Shown one piece after another: positions 48,328 through 61,872 of a stretch of DNA of 64,000 nt. The DNA lies in contig CM061096.1 of NCBI GenBank assembly GCA_030770545.1, forward strand, positions 14,737,501 through 14,801,500. Direction: 5' to 3'. The translations under genes were made by a program, and so were the position numbers. Positions within the stretch are counted from its first letter, which is position 1. The number at the start of each line of letters is the position of its first letter. Source of the stretch: Macropodus opercularis (Eukaryota > Chordata > Actinopteri > Anabantiformes > Osphronemidae). A model generated the notes under the pieces. The model was not told the origin of the DNA. It searched no databases and was given only the letters and a program-made list of their open reading frames with translations.

Positions 48328-49710
48328 CCATTGCCTTCACACCCCTGCCGACATCATGGCCAGCAGGGTTTCTCTCTGTGAATCCATTAGCACCAACAGC
48401 AGCACCACCGTCACACACAGGAACATAAACAACATACGCAGCCTGCACAAGGAAATAAAACTGAAAGCCAAACACGGGCGTCACTCACACTTCACTGTGT
48501 CCAGCGCCTTGTAACTCTGGCCCACAGCTAGTGTTGACCTTTGAGTATTGCAAGTAAAGGAACTTGCTAAAACTCAATTAGCATAGAATGCAGCATGGGT
48601 CTAGGAAGAGGAATGAGAACTTAAACATTAGATATAAGTTACATGAACAATGGCCAGTAAAAAAAAAATAATCACCATATCATTAACATTTAACCTCATC
48701 ACAATGTGATGCCTCTAAACAATACAAAAATAAACATTACCTTATGTATTTATTCAATTACGGTTGAGCGTCGCAATTATGATCTGTTGCCCATGTTTCT
48801 AAACGTGACCTGTTCGCCCTCATTGCCTGAAACAGATCCCATGGATGCACGGCCATTACAGCCCAGAGCTGAGCCGAGTCCCCAGACAGTCTTTGGCCAG
48901 CATTGTTCCAGCCTGCGATGATTAGCCATTAGGCTCCTGCACCATGACATGCAGTTAGTCCTTGCTTCCCCTGTTATAATTTTAATGGGAAATGAAACAG
49001 AAAGGAAAGATGAGAAGAAAAGGAAGGGGAACAAACGAGGGATTAACAAGGAGAGGCAGCACTTTCTCTGCCCTCTTTTTCTCAGGTCTCCAACAAGCAC
49101 TTGTCTAAACATTAAGCGTTTCATCTTCTGCTGTGCCCTTCCTTAATATCTCAGACTTCAAACTGCTCAAGCTCTCTCACCGTGTGTGTGTGTGTGTACA
49201 ACCCCCTGTGTCTCTTTGGGGTTAGAAGACTTAGCAAACTCTCATAGAGCTGTTGATTTAGCATTATGTGTGTTAATGCAAGAGGACAGAGCGAAAGGAC
49301 AGCTGACTCCACTACACTCTAAATCTACCACATGCCAATAAATAGGATGACACCTGGACCTCTGGCTGGGATGCTCTGATGAATAAATTAAGCGACGCTC
49401 ATTTCTACATCGATCTAAATGAACCTGCAGTGCGTGTTGTAGGGCAGAGAAATGTGGGCAGGGGCTGAATGCAATGTATGAGTATCTGTGTTTGAGAAAG
49501 AGTAGAGTAAAGATGTTCAGTATGTGAGCATTATCTAGCACATTGTGTCTGTCCAGGTCACATTTCTTTTTTTCCACCATTCTGTAACTATGTTGGATCA
49601 TTAAGGCAATATGCACTATTAAAATGCACATATATTCATATTTTCCCCCAAACTGTCTCCTCTTTATGCTTCAGAAGCTGATGCTGACTTTGCAGTCGAT
49701 ATTTAAATGG

Positions 49711-49965
49711 CATCCGTCCATTTTCCTAACCACTTATCTTTGTAAGGGCCACGGGGGTGCTGGAGCCAATCCCAGATGTCATTAACCAAAAGGCAGGGTA
49801 CACCCTGGACAGGTCGCCAGTCCATCACAGAGTCAACAGACACGCCTTACACCTACAGGCAATTTAGAGTCTGTGTTCGTGGGTTCTCTGCAGGATCTCT
49901 AGCTTACCTCCACCCTCCAGAGTCATGGGGAGAACATGCAAGAGTCGCACAGAAAGGCGCCTGAT
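49711..49965 (+). repeat. Dispersed teleost interspersed repeat, about 255 bases
   Basis: It starts CATCCGTCCATTTTCCTAAC and includes GGGGGTGCTGGAGCCAATCC, then GGGTACACCCTGGACAGGTC and GCCAGTCCATCACAG. It ends near GGGGAGAACATGCAAGAGTC. I recognise these phrases from a repeat found in very many fish genomes. I do not assign its class. The copy has substitutions and an internal deletion relative to the form I remember, so it is old. It supports a teleost origin for the window. Confidence 0.75.
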
Positions 49966-52900
49966 CTACTGTACCTCAACGCACCGAGAAGAAACACAGC
50001 CAGAGAAACACTCGTGCTGTGCTGACAAGTCAACTGAGCTTACTGTTTACAATCTGTGTAACAACTGTGCTTTTAGTAATTATTTTCTAATCTGCAAGCA
50101 CAGAACATGGCAAAACTGACAGGTACACACACAGAGCCTGGAGACACCTCCTTGAAATTTAATTTGCATTCACCAAACAACAAAACACATTTAAACAAGT
50201 TAAATTAACACAAAGAAATAGTGACACCATATTAAAAGGAGTCTAAGGCTAAAAAAAACCTAACCCAAAAATACGAACATTAATGTCTACACATAGAAAA
50301 GTAGTTTGTAATAGTAGTTTGACAAAATATACAAGAACCACGGACATTTCCCTTACTAACAGTAGTGTGGGAGCACTGGAGCTGTCCATGGTGCTAACAC
50401 ACACACACTTTGTGCTGATGCACTCAGCATCAGGACCACGGACAGCGTTAACAGGGTTTACGTTACTTCCATGGCCACATACAAATTATCCAATATAATC
50501 CAAAAAGCACAATAAGTTTTTATTGTGCTGATAGTGTAAGAACAAAAGGCTGAGCGGAAACCACGAGTGGAGGTGTTGTTCTGTACGCGTACATGCAGCC
50601 CAGCGGCTCTTGAAAACACTTGTGGACTCCTACAAAACCGTCTGCCAGATGTTAAAGCTGTGACCTGTGAACTGAATGTGAAAGGAGCGATTTGGAAGAT
50701 AACACATTTCAAAATGTCATGCATCACCTCTGTTCCCCTGGGGGGTTTCAGACAAGGGGGACTGAAAATGCAGCGGGTCAAACACCTACAGTAAAGTGGA
50801 AAACTGCCCTTCTTCCTTCTGCACAGCAGAGACTGGAAACCTCATATTCTGTGATTTAGCTCACTTTTCATTTGAGTACAATGAGCCTAAATACAAGCTT
50901 AAAAATAGAAACCACCTCCAAAATGGCACCAGAGTTGTCTGTGTTCACAACTGCTGTCTGCTGGGGGAAAACAAGGAAGAGGAAATGGTGCGACGTAACA
51001 ATGTGAGTTCAGAGGAAATGAAAAAGAACACGGTACAGAAAAAGTACATACAATGAGACTGCACACGTGTGTGCCAGCCACCTGCCTTTATCATCTGTCA
51101 GCCTCTCTTTGCACGTTTGCGTTTGTGCTTCGCGTGAGCTGCTGTATTGTATGTATGAGCCACATATCTGTGTACACACAAACACACTGTGTGCATGTGT
51201 ATGTGTCTGTCACAGCGTAGCAAAGCATTTTATTTGGCAGTACTTTGACAGTTGTGTGCATGCAGATGTGTGCGTGTGGTGACAAAACTAATTGCTCCCC
51301 CTTCAGTGTGATGGGGTTTGATGGCGAGAACCTCATTCCTTCTTGACGCAGTACTGCCTGTGTGTGAGTTTGTGTGCGTGTGTGGTGACGTAACACAACC
51401 TACATTTGCTTCCTTCCAGTGTGTGTCTGGATTCGTCTGTGTGTACTTCCCAGCCTCCGAGTGATACTATTCAACGTGTCATCACGGTGACTCAAACGGA
51501 TGTACTGTACTTGCATGTGCTGTGCGTGTGACACAACGGGGCACTTGTGCAGTTATTTTGCTGCGTCTACAGTATATACGCGTGTTTAAACGTGTGTGTG
51601 GGTCCTGAGGAGAGACCAGGGGCTGCAAACGACCTGCCGTGTTCGCTGACTAAACCAAAAACACGTCTCGGGACCTGCCAACTCAGGGTCCATACACTAA
51701 ACTAAAGATTCTTCACATGGCTTAATTTTACAAAAATGTTAAAAAGTAATCATGTAAAAGTATTCATTTAGATTCATAAATCAAATATATCACATATAAC
51801 ACCTTCCATAATGTTGCCTTGCTGTGTGGTCATCGTTTGGAGCGTTAGGAAGGCAACTCCCTTAAACAGCATCAGCTCCTCCTCTGATTTCCAGTAACTC
51901 CTCAGCTTAATCTCGTTTTACTTCCGCTTCGTCCCCCTTTCTTGCTTTCACTCTCTTTTCACGAGTGACAACACGGTCCGCCTAGTAACCAGGGGAAACG
52001 CTGCATGACGTCAGACACACCCTCGCGCAGGCTTAGTCAGAGAAAGCAGCAGCAACCTAAATCCTCACGCACATAAACGCAGCTGAAAACACAGCCAGAG
52101 TAGCCACCACAAGTACTGACAGGAAGGTTGTCTTTGGATTTCATTCACCCATTTGCTCTCTTTTTGATGTAAACACACTTTGCACTGCTTCAAGTACTGC
52201 AATTGTCCTGATAATGACGAGTCAGCAGAATCAACTAATCTGGCATGTGGGTTTACGCGGAGGCTGACGCGCACACAGGCCAGCACAGCGGCTTCTTGCC
52301 ATTTTACTCACTCTCTCTGACTAACGGCGCTTTCCGCTGCTGTATACCCTCTCAGGCCGAGCACAGGAAGGAAGAGCTGCAGAGGCGAGGGTGGAGGATG
52401 GCGTCGTCCAAGTAAAAGAAATCAGGAGCTACTTGTTAAACAATCTGACCTCGTTAAGCAACACAGTATCTCTCTCACAGCGTCTAAAGGGAATATTGAT
52501 GATTGATCTTACTGTATTATTGGTTTTATTGGTTGTATGTGTGTATTTACATGTAAATGCAGCATGAATATGAATCTGTAATGTCTGATGGAGTGTGAAA
52601 TTGTTTGCCCAATTGCTCAGTAAGTTCTTTCTTGCCAACTCAATAACAGAGACACAAGACACATTAGACCTGAATCATGGTTTAAGGAAAGTCTGACAGT
52701 GAGCTAAGAGTAAACTAACGAATAGTTGCAGCCATCGAGTCCCAGCTCTGATTTGAAAAGCACAGTATGAAGACTCATCTGCTTGAAAAGGTTAAAGGTC
52801 TGCACTAATCACCATTTGACGTGGGTTCAATGTCTTTAAAACTGAGACACATCGTTGATTTATTGTGATTAATTGCCAGACGCAAATACACGCGCAGACA

Positions 52901-55900
52901 CCGAGTCAGAGAAGTGATGAGGGGTGAGTGAGATAACGAGAAGAGGGTAAGAGGGTTAATGAGAGTCTCCAACGCAAGGCCAGATAGAGACACACACACA
53001 GACACTCACAGGTCAACTGGATGAAACTGCAGATGATGAATTCATGAGCCAATCGACACCGCGCCTCTCGTGCTGCGACGTTCACACACCTGCCTGAGAG
53101 AGCAAGACGAGGAGACCGGAAAAATAAAAGACGACAACAAAGAAGCAAAGAGACGCAAAGCAAAAGGAGAGATCGGGTACGTGGCAGGTGGGCAGCGCTT
53201 CGTCTTGCTAATGGAGCCATTACCTACGGGTGTGTGACCAGTACGGGTCAAGCTCTCACACACACACATACAGTAATGAGTGGCACTGCCAGGAGCTGAA
53301 GGACAGACTCCAACACTGTGTAATCTGGCTTTTATTACTGAGTTTTACTCAGTGTGTCTCCTCTCTGATTTTATTAATTGTAATATAAAAGTAGAGAAAA
53401 ATCAAAGAACATCATCTGCTCCATTTTAAGTTTCACAGTTTCCTTTCCTACTCATCTGTCTCTTTGATTGTTCCTCCTACATCACCTCTTCTCCTGTGTT
53501 TTCTCCCAAACTTTACTTCTTTTGCCAGTCCAACCTTTCTACGCTGCCCTTGCTTCCCCTCCATCTCATTCAGGGTGAAAGCGGCCTTTTTGTCCAAAGA
53601 TGCGTTGTCACACATGCAAGCATGCGCACACCCACACGCTCCTGCTTCACAAGGACGCACACTTGCGGTGATGACACGCTGAAAAGAAGCCCAGGAGATG
53701 GAATTCAGTCCGTTATTATGCCGCCGTGCATGTGTGCGTGCGTGTGTCAGTATCCACCAGTTTCCCACCACTTTGGGACATGAAATGCAATTACATCCGT
53801 CCTCAGCTTTTTCAGTTGCTCTGCACCCACTTCAGGCAAATGATCTGTTCAGTAGGATCACACGTGTTCTACAAAACATGTGTCTGCCGTGTAGTGCAGG
53901 TAAGATAATGTTTACGGAGGCGTAGTAGTTGGGATTTATCAAAGTTAAATAGCAGCTTCACAAACAGCACTGACACGTAAACAAATGTGTCGTCATACTA
54001 GAGGAGGGGGCACAAGCAAAAGAGGAAGAGGGTAAAATGGATAGAAAATAGGAAACTAGGACCAAACCGCCTCAGCGGGTTGTGTAGGAGTGTATGAAAA
54101 AGTTCTGTTGTTTCAGCTGTACAGTGTGTGTCACACAGGAGATTATGAAAGCACATGACTGAGCTGAATGAAGTTGTAAATTGGATGAGTGTGATTGCAC
54201 CCAGCGCCGTGGGTTATCGTTCAGCAGCATCACCTCCAGGAGCCTCGGTGCTCTATCAGAGACGCCGCCAACAACAATGACGGGCCTAATTCTTTCCTGT
54301 CCATATACCGTCAATACCAGAGAGAGCACGGCTGAGAGACGAGTCCCGCAGAGACACAAGTGGCTGAGGGATGGAGGGAGAGAGGGAGCGATAGGCGCAG
54401 AACGGAAACAAGCTCTCTGATGAAGACTTGACAGTGCGGCAGCCTCACAGTGACTTCAATGGCCTTTCCTCCCTTTCTCTGCCCATCTTTGCTTCTCAAT
54501 TAAATTCTAATCAATGGAAAAGCCTCATTATCCACTGCCTACAATGCTGTGAATTGATCTCTGTCCCCACGGTACGACCGTTCAACGCAAAATTATAAAG
54601 GAGGATCTGTATCAGCAGATGCAAGGGCACACAAGCATGCCGGAGAAAGGTGGCACTTCACAGCTGAAGGGGTTGGCTTCGATTGGTGTCATTGGATCTT
54701 AAAGGGCAATTATATGATGTATTTACACATGAAGCAAACTCAAGTGTTTATTGATGCACTCAGCAACTTGCTCCCTTGTCAGTCAGAAAGCAGCTGGAGA
54801 AGTGACAGCTGCTGATTTAATTACTAAAGAAAAAAATAAAAGCAAAGCAGGATATTTTTGAACAACTGACATATTCATTTCAGCCGAACAATCAAATGGC
54901 AAATGTTTCATTATGCTACTCGTGGTGCAAACAAACGTATGTGGACGTTCAATAAAAACATTAAAAAAAAAATCTGGAATCCTGTGTGATGTCCTGGTAC
55001 ATCTAATGCTGTCAGCAGGGGCAGTCTGACTCTTCACATCCCCTAAATAAGGCAAAATGGGACGCACCTTGTTCCAACACCTGTTGATCACGGCCATCAT
55101 TGGTTTTTATCCCCCAATGTAGAAGGTAAAGTAGAAAGACACAGAAGCTTTCAGATAGAGACAAGGACAGAGGCGTCCAGTGGGAGGCCTGTTTGAAAAG
55201 CACCTGCCGACGACCCCTGAGGAGCAGACAGATGATTCACCGCAGGGACAGGAAGGCCTGACAGCTCGCTCCTCTCCTCACACCCTCACACGGTGAATAT
55301 CTGCCGCACACACTCGGTCAAACCCGTCTTTCAAACAAAGGGGAGAGCAGGAGGAGGTAACAGCGTCCACCTATCCACCCTTCATTCCTCTCAACCAATG
55401 TCTCTTTCCTGTACTACATCATTTATGATATTTCATTGTCATTGGCTTTTGAAATTTGCTACAGCTCCTCAATCTGCATCCTGGAGAACCACTGTTACAG
55501 TGAAACATTAAGTTCTCACATGCAGCCTTTCCTTGTTTATGAGATATAGCGGTAACAGAGAAAACAATTTCTGCTGTTGTAATTGCACTGGAGAGTTTAC
55601 TCAGATTATTTGTCAGCTGGTGACAGATACAAAGTTGCTAATTAAGTGGTGAGAAAGTCTCCAGCTGTAAATGGTGTTTCCAACTGGTGCCGAAATTAAG
55701 CAACGTTGTAGCAATATTCAGTGAATAAATGACATAAACAATGAGATAAGCTAATAAATTCTGTGCTGTCAGGTCCTCAAAGCTGCATTAACTGACATTG
55801 TCTGCATCAGACAAGATGTTTTGTCAGTGTTGCTGTGAACCACACATCAGCTTTGGGTTTCAGCAGCAGAGCAACGTCTACAGATGAAGACTGAGGTGGA

Positions 55901-57870
55901 AGCAAACCTACAGGACAGACACACGCTGAACGGGCTTGGTCTGCAATGGAAGCTCTGCAAAGCCATCATTTACGCGTGTGTGTGTGTGTTCAGACAGCAT
56001 TAAATTAGAGCTGCTACACTGCTGAGAGCCCGTAGTGAAATGAGGGAGCTTTTAGTCTTCATCAATAGCTAACTGTGCTTAACATTGTCCATCTGTGTGG
56101 AGGGTTGGACACCGCGGGGGTTATGTCCATATACTGCCAGGAGAAAGGTTACACAAAGACATAAGCGGAGTTTAGAAAGTCGGTTTGCGTGAGTGTTGTG
56201 TGTGTTTTTGAGTTAATGCCACAATGTCAACACATATTTCTCAGCGCGTCTGCACAAACGACGGCCTTCCTGTTAGTCAAGGTTGAACGAAACTAACAAT
56301 TCAAAAGCACATACGAAGAAATGAAAGCATGATCACGTTGCAGCAACACAAAACGACAAAACAAGTCACCCCGTCCTGACTCTTCATCAAGCCTCCAAAT
56401 AAGCTTTTGAGAAGTCAGTGATTTGGATTAATTCAGACGCCCTAATAACAAGCTTCAGTCAATTCATTCAGGAGTTTAGGAGCATAGAAAGTCAGGGCCA
56501 GCCAGACAGCGCGTGGGTTTACTGCAGCAAAGAGAATAAAGAATCAGTCCTCTCAAGGACAGGCATCACAAAGCGATGGTTTACATGGAGACAGAGTTGG
56601 AGTAAAAAGGGCATTTTTAAAGGGCACACATGCATCACCACAGCATCAGGTCTTAGGAAACATCCACCAAGCTCCCCCTGTGGAATTAAAGCGCTGAGGA
56701 TCAGTCAGTGTGGTCCTGGGGTTGGTGGCGACTGTTAACGCGGATGATTCACTAGCTACACTTTGTGTTTCCAGAGAGATATACAGTAACGCCACGTTTA
56801 CGTTCAGCAGCTGGAAGCCTTGTTTAATGTTGAAGATGGATTAGTATCACATTCAATTAATCAGGTAAATTATACACAGTCGCTTCGAAAGGTCACGTGG
56901 CTGCTGGGGCTCCGTGCAAAACACGGCTGCCACCCGCCTTGTTTGGTTAAATAACACGGGTGAGACTAAAACACTTCGCGCCCCTCACTACTACCACTTG
57001 CCGTCTCCGTATCGTCGTGCCTTTGTTTGGCTCTGCTCCCTCCCTTTGTCTCTCCCAGGTGCTTCAGCAGGTAAAAACCCCATTTCCCTGTTCCCCTCGG
57101 GGAGCACTGACCTAACTGCCGGTGCTCCCCGGAGCCCTCCCTAACTCTGCAGACCCATTTGTCAACGTTGACCCTGAAACACTCCGTCTTTCCACCCCCC
57201 TTCATCCATCTTCCCCACTTTCCCGTTCCCTCTTCCTCTGGTACCTGTGCTATTTTTAAACCTTCCCCACGTGTCTTGCTTTACAACCCCCCTCAAAAAA
57301 CCACTATAAGCACTAAAGGCAGGGTGAGATGGACAGAGAAGGACAAGGAACAGATAAACGGGGAGAAAAGGGTGACTGGGGAGAGTTAGAGCACAGAACT
57401 TTAACGTCTGACAGCAGGTATCGACTCCAATGACTACGCGTCATTCACCTCGGTTTTACGAAGCGATATCACGTCATTGAGCTCATTAGTTACTGTTTTG
57501 GTGGAGACCAAAACAGAGCTACACATGGGTCTATATTGGACCAATGGGGTCTAAAGTTATCAGCTAAAAACACATGACAGAACTGGAAAACTCAACATAT
57601 TCAACACTTTTTTTAAACAAAGGAACAAAGGCTCACTCGAAATCCAGCTACGAAATTTTGCTGGTAAAGCAACACGTGGCTCATTTCAACGTTGCTAAAT
57701 AAGACGTCCAACAGTAATTAAACATGGCTTGACTGACTGCTTATCAGAGAATAAACTGAATAACTACAGCGATACCAGCGTTTATCAGGCCTAATGTATA
57801 GTAAACCCGTGTAGCGGTTTCAGGATGGAACAGTCCTGCTATTATTGTGCATGCGGTAATTACAGTAAGC

Positions 57871-57903
57871 GGGGGTGGAGGAGGGGGGGGGGGGGGGGGG
57901 GGG
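57871..57903. repeat. G-rich tract ending in a run of 21 G
   Basis: GGGGGTGGAGGA leads into 21 consecutive G on the plus strand. It can form a G-quadruplex on the plus strand; the grin2a transcript would carry the C-rich complement. Homopolymer length may be inaccurate in the assembly. Confidence 0.9.
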
Positions 57904-60900
57904 CTGATGGGTGGTAATAGGATGCGCAGTTTTCTCAGGAAAAACCTTATCGCTAATAACCACACACTATCAACTTAATTAAAGGCGGCTCCTCTGAAAG
58001 CCCCTCGGCCCTGCTGCTTCTTTAAGGCCGTCGCCGCTGCTTTGTCTGTGTTGCCTTTTCGGGGGCAGAAAGCTGTTGACTCACCCCTTTGCTGCCCCTG
58101 TTCTATTCCCTCGCGCTTTAAAGTCAGACGAATTCCACAACGTTACAATGGGAAAGTAAAGCGCTCGCTGCACTGCCACCGTCACTTACATGATGCGACA
58201 CGACACTTTAAGGACTACATGTTAAGGACTCTGCAGTTAGAAGAACCGAGTGCTGAGACAAGTAGCAAATGACCCGAAAACTAAAAATAGTTCTCTCCAA
58301 AAACTCGTTCTGAGCAGCGTTTAAACGAGGAAGACAAAATGTAGAGGGATGCACTCGAAGCAAATGAAGCCTGCGTTTAAGCCACTGCATAAGTGTCTTA
58401 AAACCATGTCGCTGTCACTCTGACTCTGGCGAACTGTGCCTCGCGCATTTCCATGTACAACAAGCTGTACATGCTTCGCACATTACGTTCACACGTAAAA
58501 CGCAGATGTAAATCTTTTAACGACGACTAGCCACAGGGTGGATAAAAGCAAACGCTGCCAATATCAACGTTCCGTCGCTTCCAGTTCAGGTGAAGGAATT
58601 TGCGCGTGTAGCTTTCAGGTGACAGACGAGCGGACGTGCGAGTTGTTTTTCACGTTAATGGATGCGATGTACGCTCCGTTTTCTGTGCAAGGCTGAAGTT
58701 TTAAGAGCAAAGTGCTGCCTGTACGTCATGTAAGCGAAGGAGAGAAGCAGAGAGCGACAAATAAACTAAGTGTGCCAATAAAACATGAATAATGTCATTT
58801 TCCTAAGAGCCCCCCACAGTGAGCACAGCTTGTTCAGTGCTCGTCACACAGGGATGTTCTTACACACTCTCCTTTTCCCACTCATCCATCTATCTATCCC
58901 TGCACCCGTCTAGCCTGCCACTTCAGAACAATTAAGGTTGACTTCATGCTCCACGGGGCTTTCCATCATAATGGAGAGACGAGTGAAAGGAAGAGACTTA
59001 TCGCAGGGATATTTAATTCATGTCACTCTCGCTGCCTGCATCTCTCCGTTCCCTGTCTTTTAGCACAGCTCACTGCCCACAACATGGTGCAGTGCTGGGC
59101 TAGTCTGCACTACGCTAACGCTAAAGGAGTCCACTTTAATGGAATTGTGTTGCTACGCTAGGACGCAGGGAGCGGACGAGAGAAGCGAGCCAGCTCTGCT
59201 CTGATCGTGCTCGCTCGCTGCAGACACTGCAGAGCAATGTAGCAACAGGAATCCTGTAGGACCGCGCGCCTGTGCGAGCGCGTGCACGCGAGTCAAGCAT
59301 CCATCACACGCACACACACAACAAACTGAAACCTAAAGGCAGCGCTGTTAGATGCTGTGTGTGCACATACGTAGGGAAAGAACAGGGAGTGTCTGATGCT
59401 GAATCTTCTCCACACGGCTTCTACAGCAGGAGAAATCTCTTGCAACGATCTTTAAAACACTTCAACGACGAACCAGAGAGGGGAGGACAGGCAGACTGAA
59501 CATTACACAAAAAACCGTAGATGAAAGGCAGCGAGGAAAGAAAAAGAAAGCTGCATAGGAATAGACGCAGGAACAGCAAGACAACGTGCTCTGTGGTGCG
59601 ATAGCTCCCCAAGCAAAGCCCAAATTCATCCGTCAGGATTGGGAGGACGGACATTTTTTCACACACCGTCTAATTAGATCAAACTAAACGCGAGCGAATG
59701 TTTGACCTCCCAGCATGGTGGATTTTAATTTAAATCCCAAAGCAGCTGAAAGCGCTGCAGAGCTGAAACGCGCCTATAGAACGGACTGCACCAACAATTA
59801 CAATCAAAAACTCTGCACCAGAGAATGAAACCGCACCTCTGACTGGACATAACCCACAAACGCTCACGAAGTGTCATAACGATCAGTTTACTGAATATTA
59901 ATCACACCTACATGTCCAGTGTCCTAAAACAAAGCACTGATTAGTTTGTTTATCAGCGTTTTCTTTTAAGGTTCGCGGACATAACATTTTCATACAGGAT
60001 CAGGATCAATATTTCACTAAACCAAACCAGGTTTAGGTTCGTGTCTGATTATCTACCAAACTTTTACTGTAAGACTTGAAGTTAATTAGGAAAACGAGCT
60101 TGTGCATCATGAAAATGTCTGAGTACCATCCAGAGTAAAGGATCAGTCTGTGCTCGTCTTTGTCTGATGCAAATCAACGGAAACATGCCTTCAGTGTTAC
60201 AAATACATATTCATGTCAACATAAATAAGCCATCGGGCTGATGCCCTGAAGGACAAGGTTTGTTGACATTTATCTGTGTGCATCTCGAGAGCATGAGTGA
60301 CAGTAGGTGGTAAAATACAGTCTGAAAAAAACACGTCTCCCTCCACTATACAGCAGCTGTGACTGACAGGTCCTCCTGAAAGATGCTTCTAGTTAATAAG
60401 TAGCTGTCGCTCATAATGAAGCAGTTTGTGGCGTGTACAGAGAATTAAGATCTGCTGAGGTTCTGCAGCTTAAAAACTGACTGTAGACAATTTAATCAGA
60501 CAGTCTGAGCATTCGCAAAATGAGGAAATGTGTCTTTGAAGGCTGCGGTGATGGGAGCGCTTTTAAATTTATACTCACGCTGATGCAATTGCCTCATGAC
60601 ACAAAGATGAAGAATGAAGAGACGTTCACAGCCAGCAACCGCATGCATGTGTTATCTGTATATTAGTCAGGCTTAAGCTGAGATGACAAAATTCTCTCCT
60701 CCAAAGCTGTGATAGCTGTGTTATTCTCCATGTGCCTCCTCAGAGTCTCGGTCGCCGAGCTCATGTCACGTTTATTGTCGAGTAGTTCTGTCGGCTTATG
60801 GTCGCTGACAAGAGTCGAGTCAAGCAGATCAGAAATTCAATTTACTGCCGCGACACTGGGTTAATCATCGAAACATTAAACAAAAAAAAAACATCCCAAA

Positions 60901-61174
60901 AAAATTCACACAACACAAACAGACAAGGGGATTAGTGTGACGATAGCCAGGCGGCCGTTTGTTTATCTGGTAACAACACGGCGACAGAGTGATGATACAA
61001 AGAGACACCCACAAACACGTGCTACACAAATGGCGCTAGCAGCAAATAAGCGGTTTAAAAAGCGTAAATGTAGCAGCGCGAAACTGTTGAGCCTGCATGT
61101 AAACGCTCAGGTCAGGGCACATCCACACGCACGGAGCATTAACCGAGCTCGAACCCGGCAGGAGCAGCTTCAGC

Positions 61175-61193
61175 AAAAAAAAAAAAAAAAAAA
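61175..61193. repeat. Poly-A run followed by GAAGAAGAA
   Basis: 19 A bases on the plus strand, then GAA units. It could be the tail of an old retroposed sequence, but no recognisable element body precedes it and no target-site duplication was seen. Confidence 0.85.
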
Positions 61194-61320
61194 GAAGAAG
61201 AAAGGGTGAGTCATTAGTGGAATAAAACAACGGTGACATAAAGGAGCAACGTACTGCAGCAGCAGGACAAAATTAAAGTAACAACAAACGGGTAAAACCC
61301 CAAAATCTATTTATATTCCA

Positions 61321-61872
61321 GTGCTGGCAGTTCATTCCAAGCCTTTATCAATTAACTGCAGAGTGAAAAAGATGCTCTGGGTAGTTGAGGTCCTTCCTGG
61401 AGCAACCATTTCAGGGGATTTATTAGAGAGAAGGTCTTTTATAGCTTTTATAGCTGCTGACCTGACTCATCTACCTGGCTTCAGCTTTCACCGTTCCAAC
61501 ACTCTCCTCTGTTGCGAGCGCCCACGTGCTGGTGGGACATGCAACTCTGTGGATCTGTATCGCTGCAACCTCCGTGTTAGCAAAGGTTTAGCTGATGAGG
61601 AGGCAGACGGACCAGAGAGGAGGAGAAACGGAAGCCAAGCAAAAGAGACGGGGAGTAAAATAAGCAACACGCTGGGGGGGGAGGGGCTCCAACTCTGCAG
61701 CACAGACAAAAACTTATACTTCTGGAAAAGAAGCCATCAGGGAGAGACTGAAGAGGAAGCAAGCTCACAGAAAGCACTAACGGCTCTGTTTCCTCCAGCT
61801 CCACATATTCATTCAAATCGATTCCCCCCGCGGAGCCATTTCTCATGTGTGAGATCGCTGCGTCTACCGTAG
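61321..61872 (+). other. Unrecognised 183-codon open frame
   Basis: This is the longest open frame in the window outside known genes. Read from a GTG it contains no domain or motif I know: the N-terminal part is mixed, and the later part has charged runs (DEEADGPERRRNGSQ, GETEEEASSQ). The opposite strand is also open over part of it. There is no family resemblance, promoter or splice structure to support it. It is listed so that it can be searched, not as a gene call. Confidence 0.1.

Noticed and set aside
52906..53220. A minus-strand open frame beginning with a hydrophobic, signal-peptide-like stretch.
   Set aside because: The hydrophobic run is Leu/Cys-rich low complexity. There are no splice signals or known domain, and overlapping frames are also open.
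54783..55203. Overlapping minus-strand frames with Cys-rich ends.
   Set aside because: They are short, share the same DNA in two frames, and show no family resemblance or splice borders.
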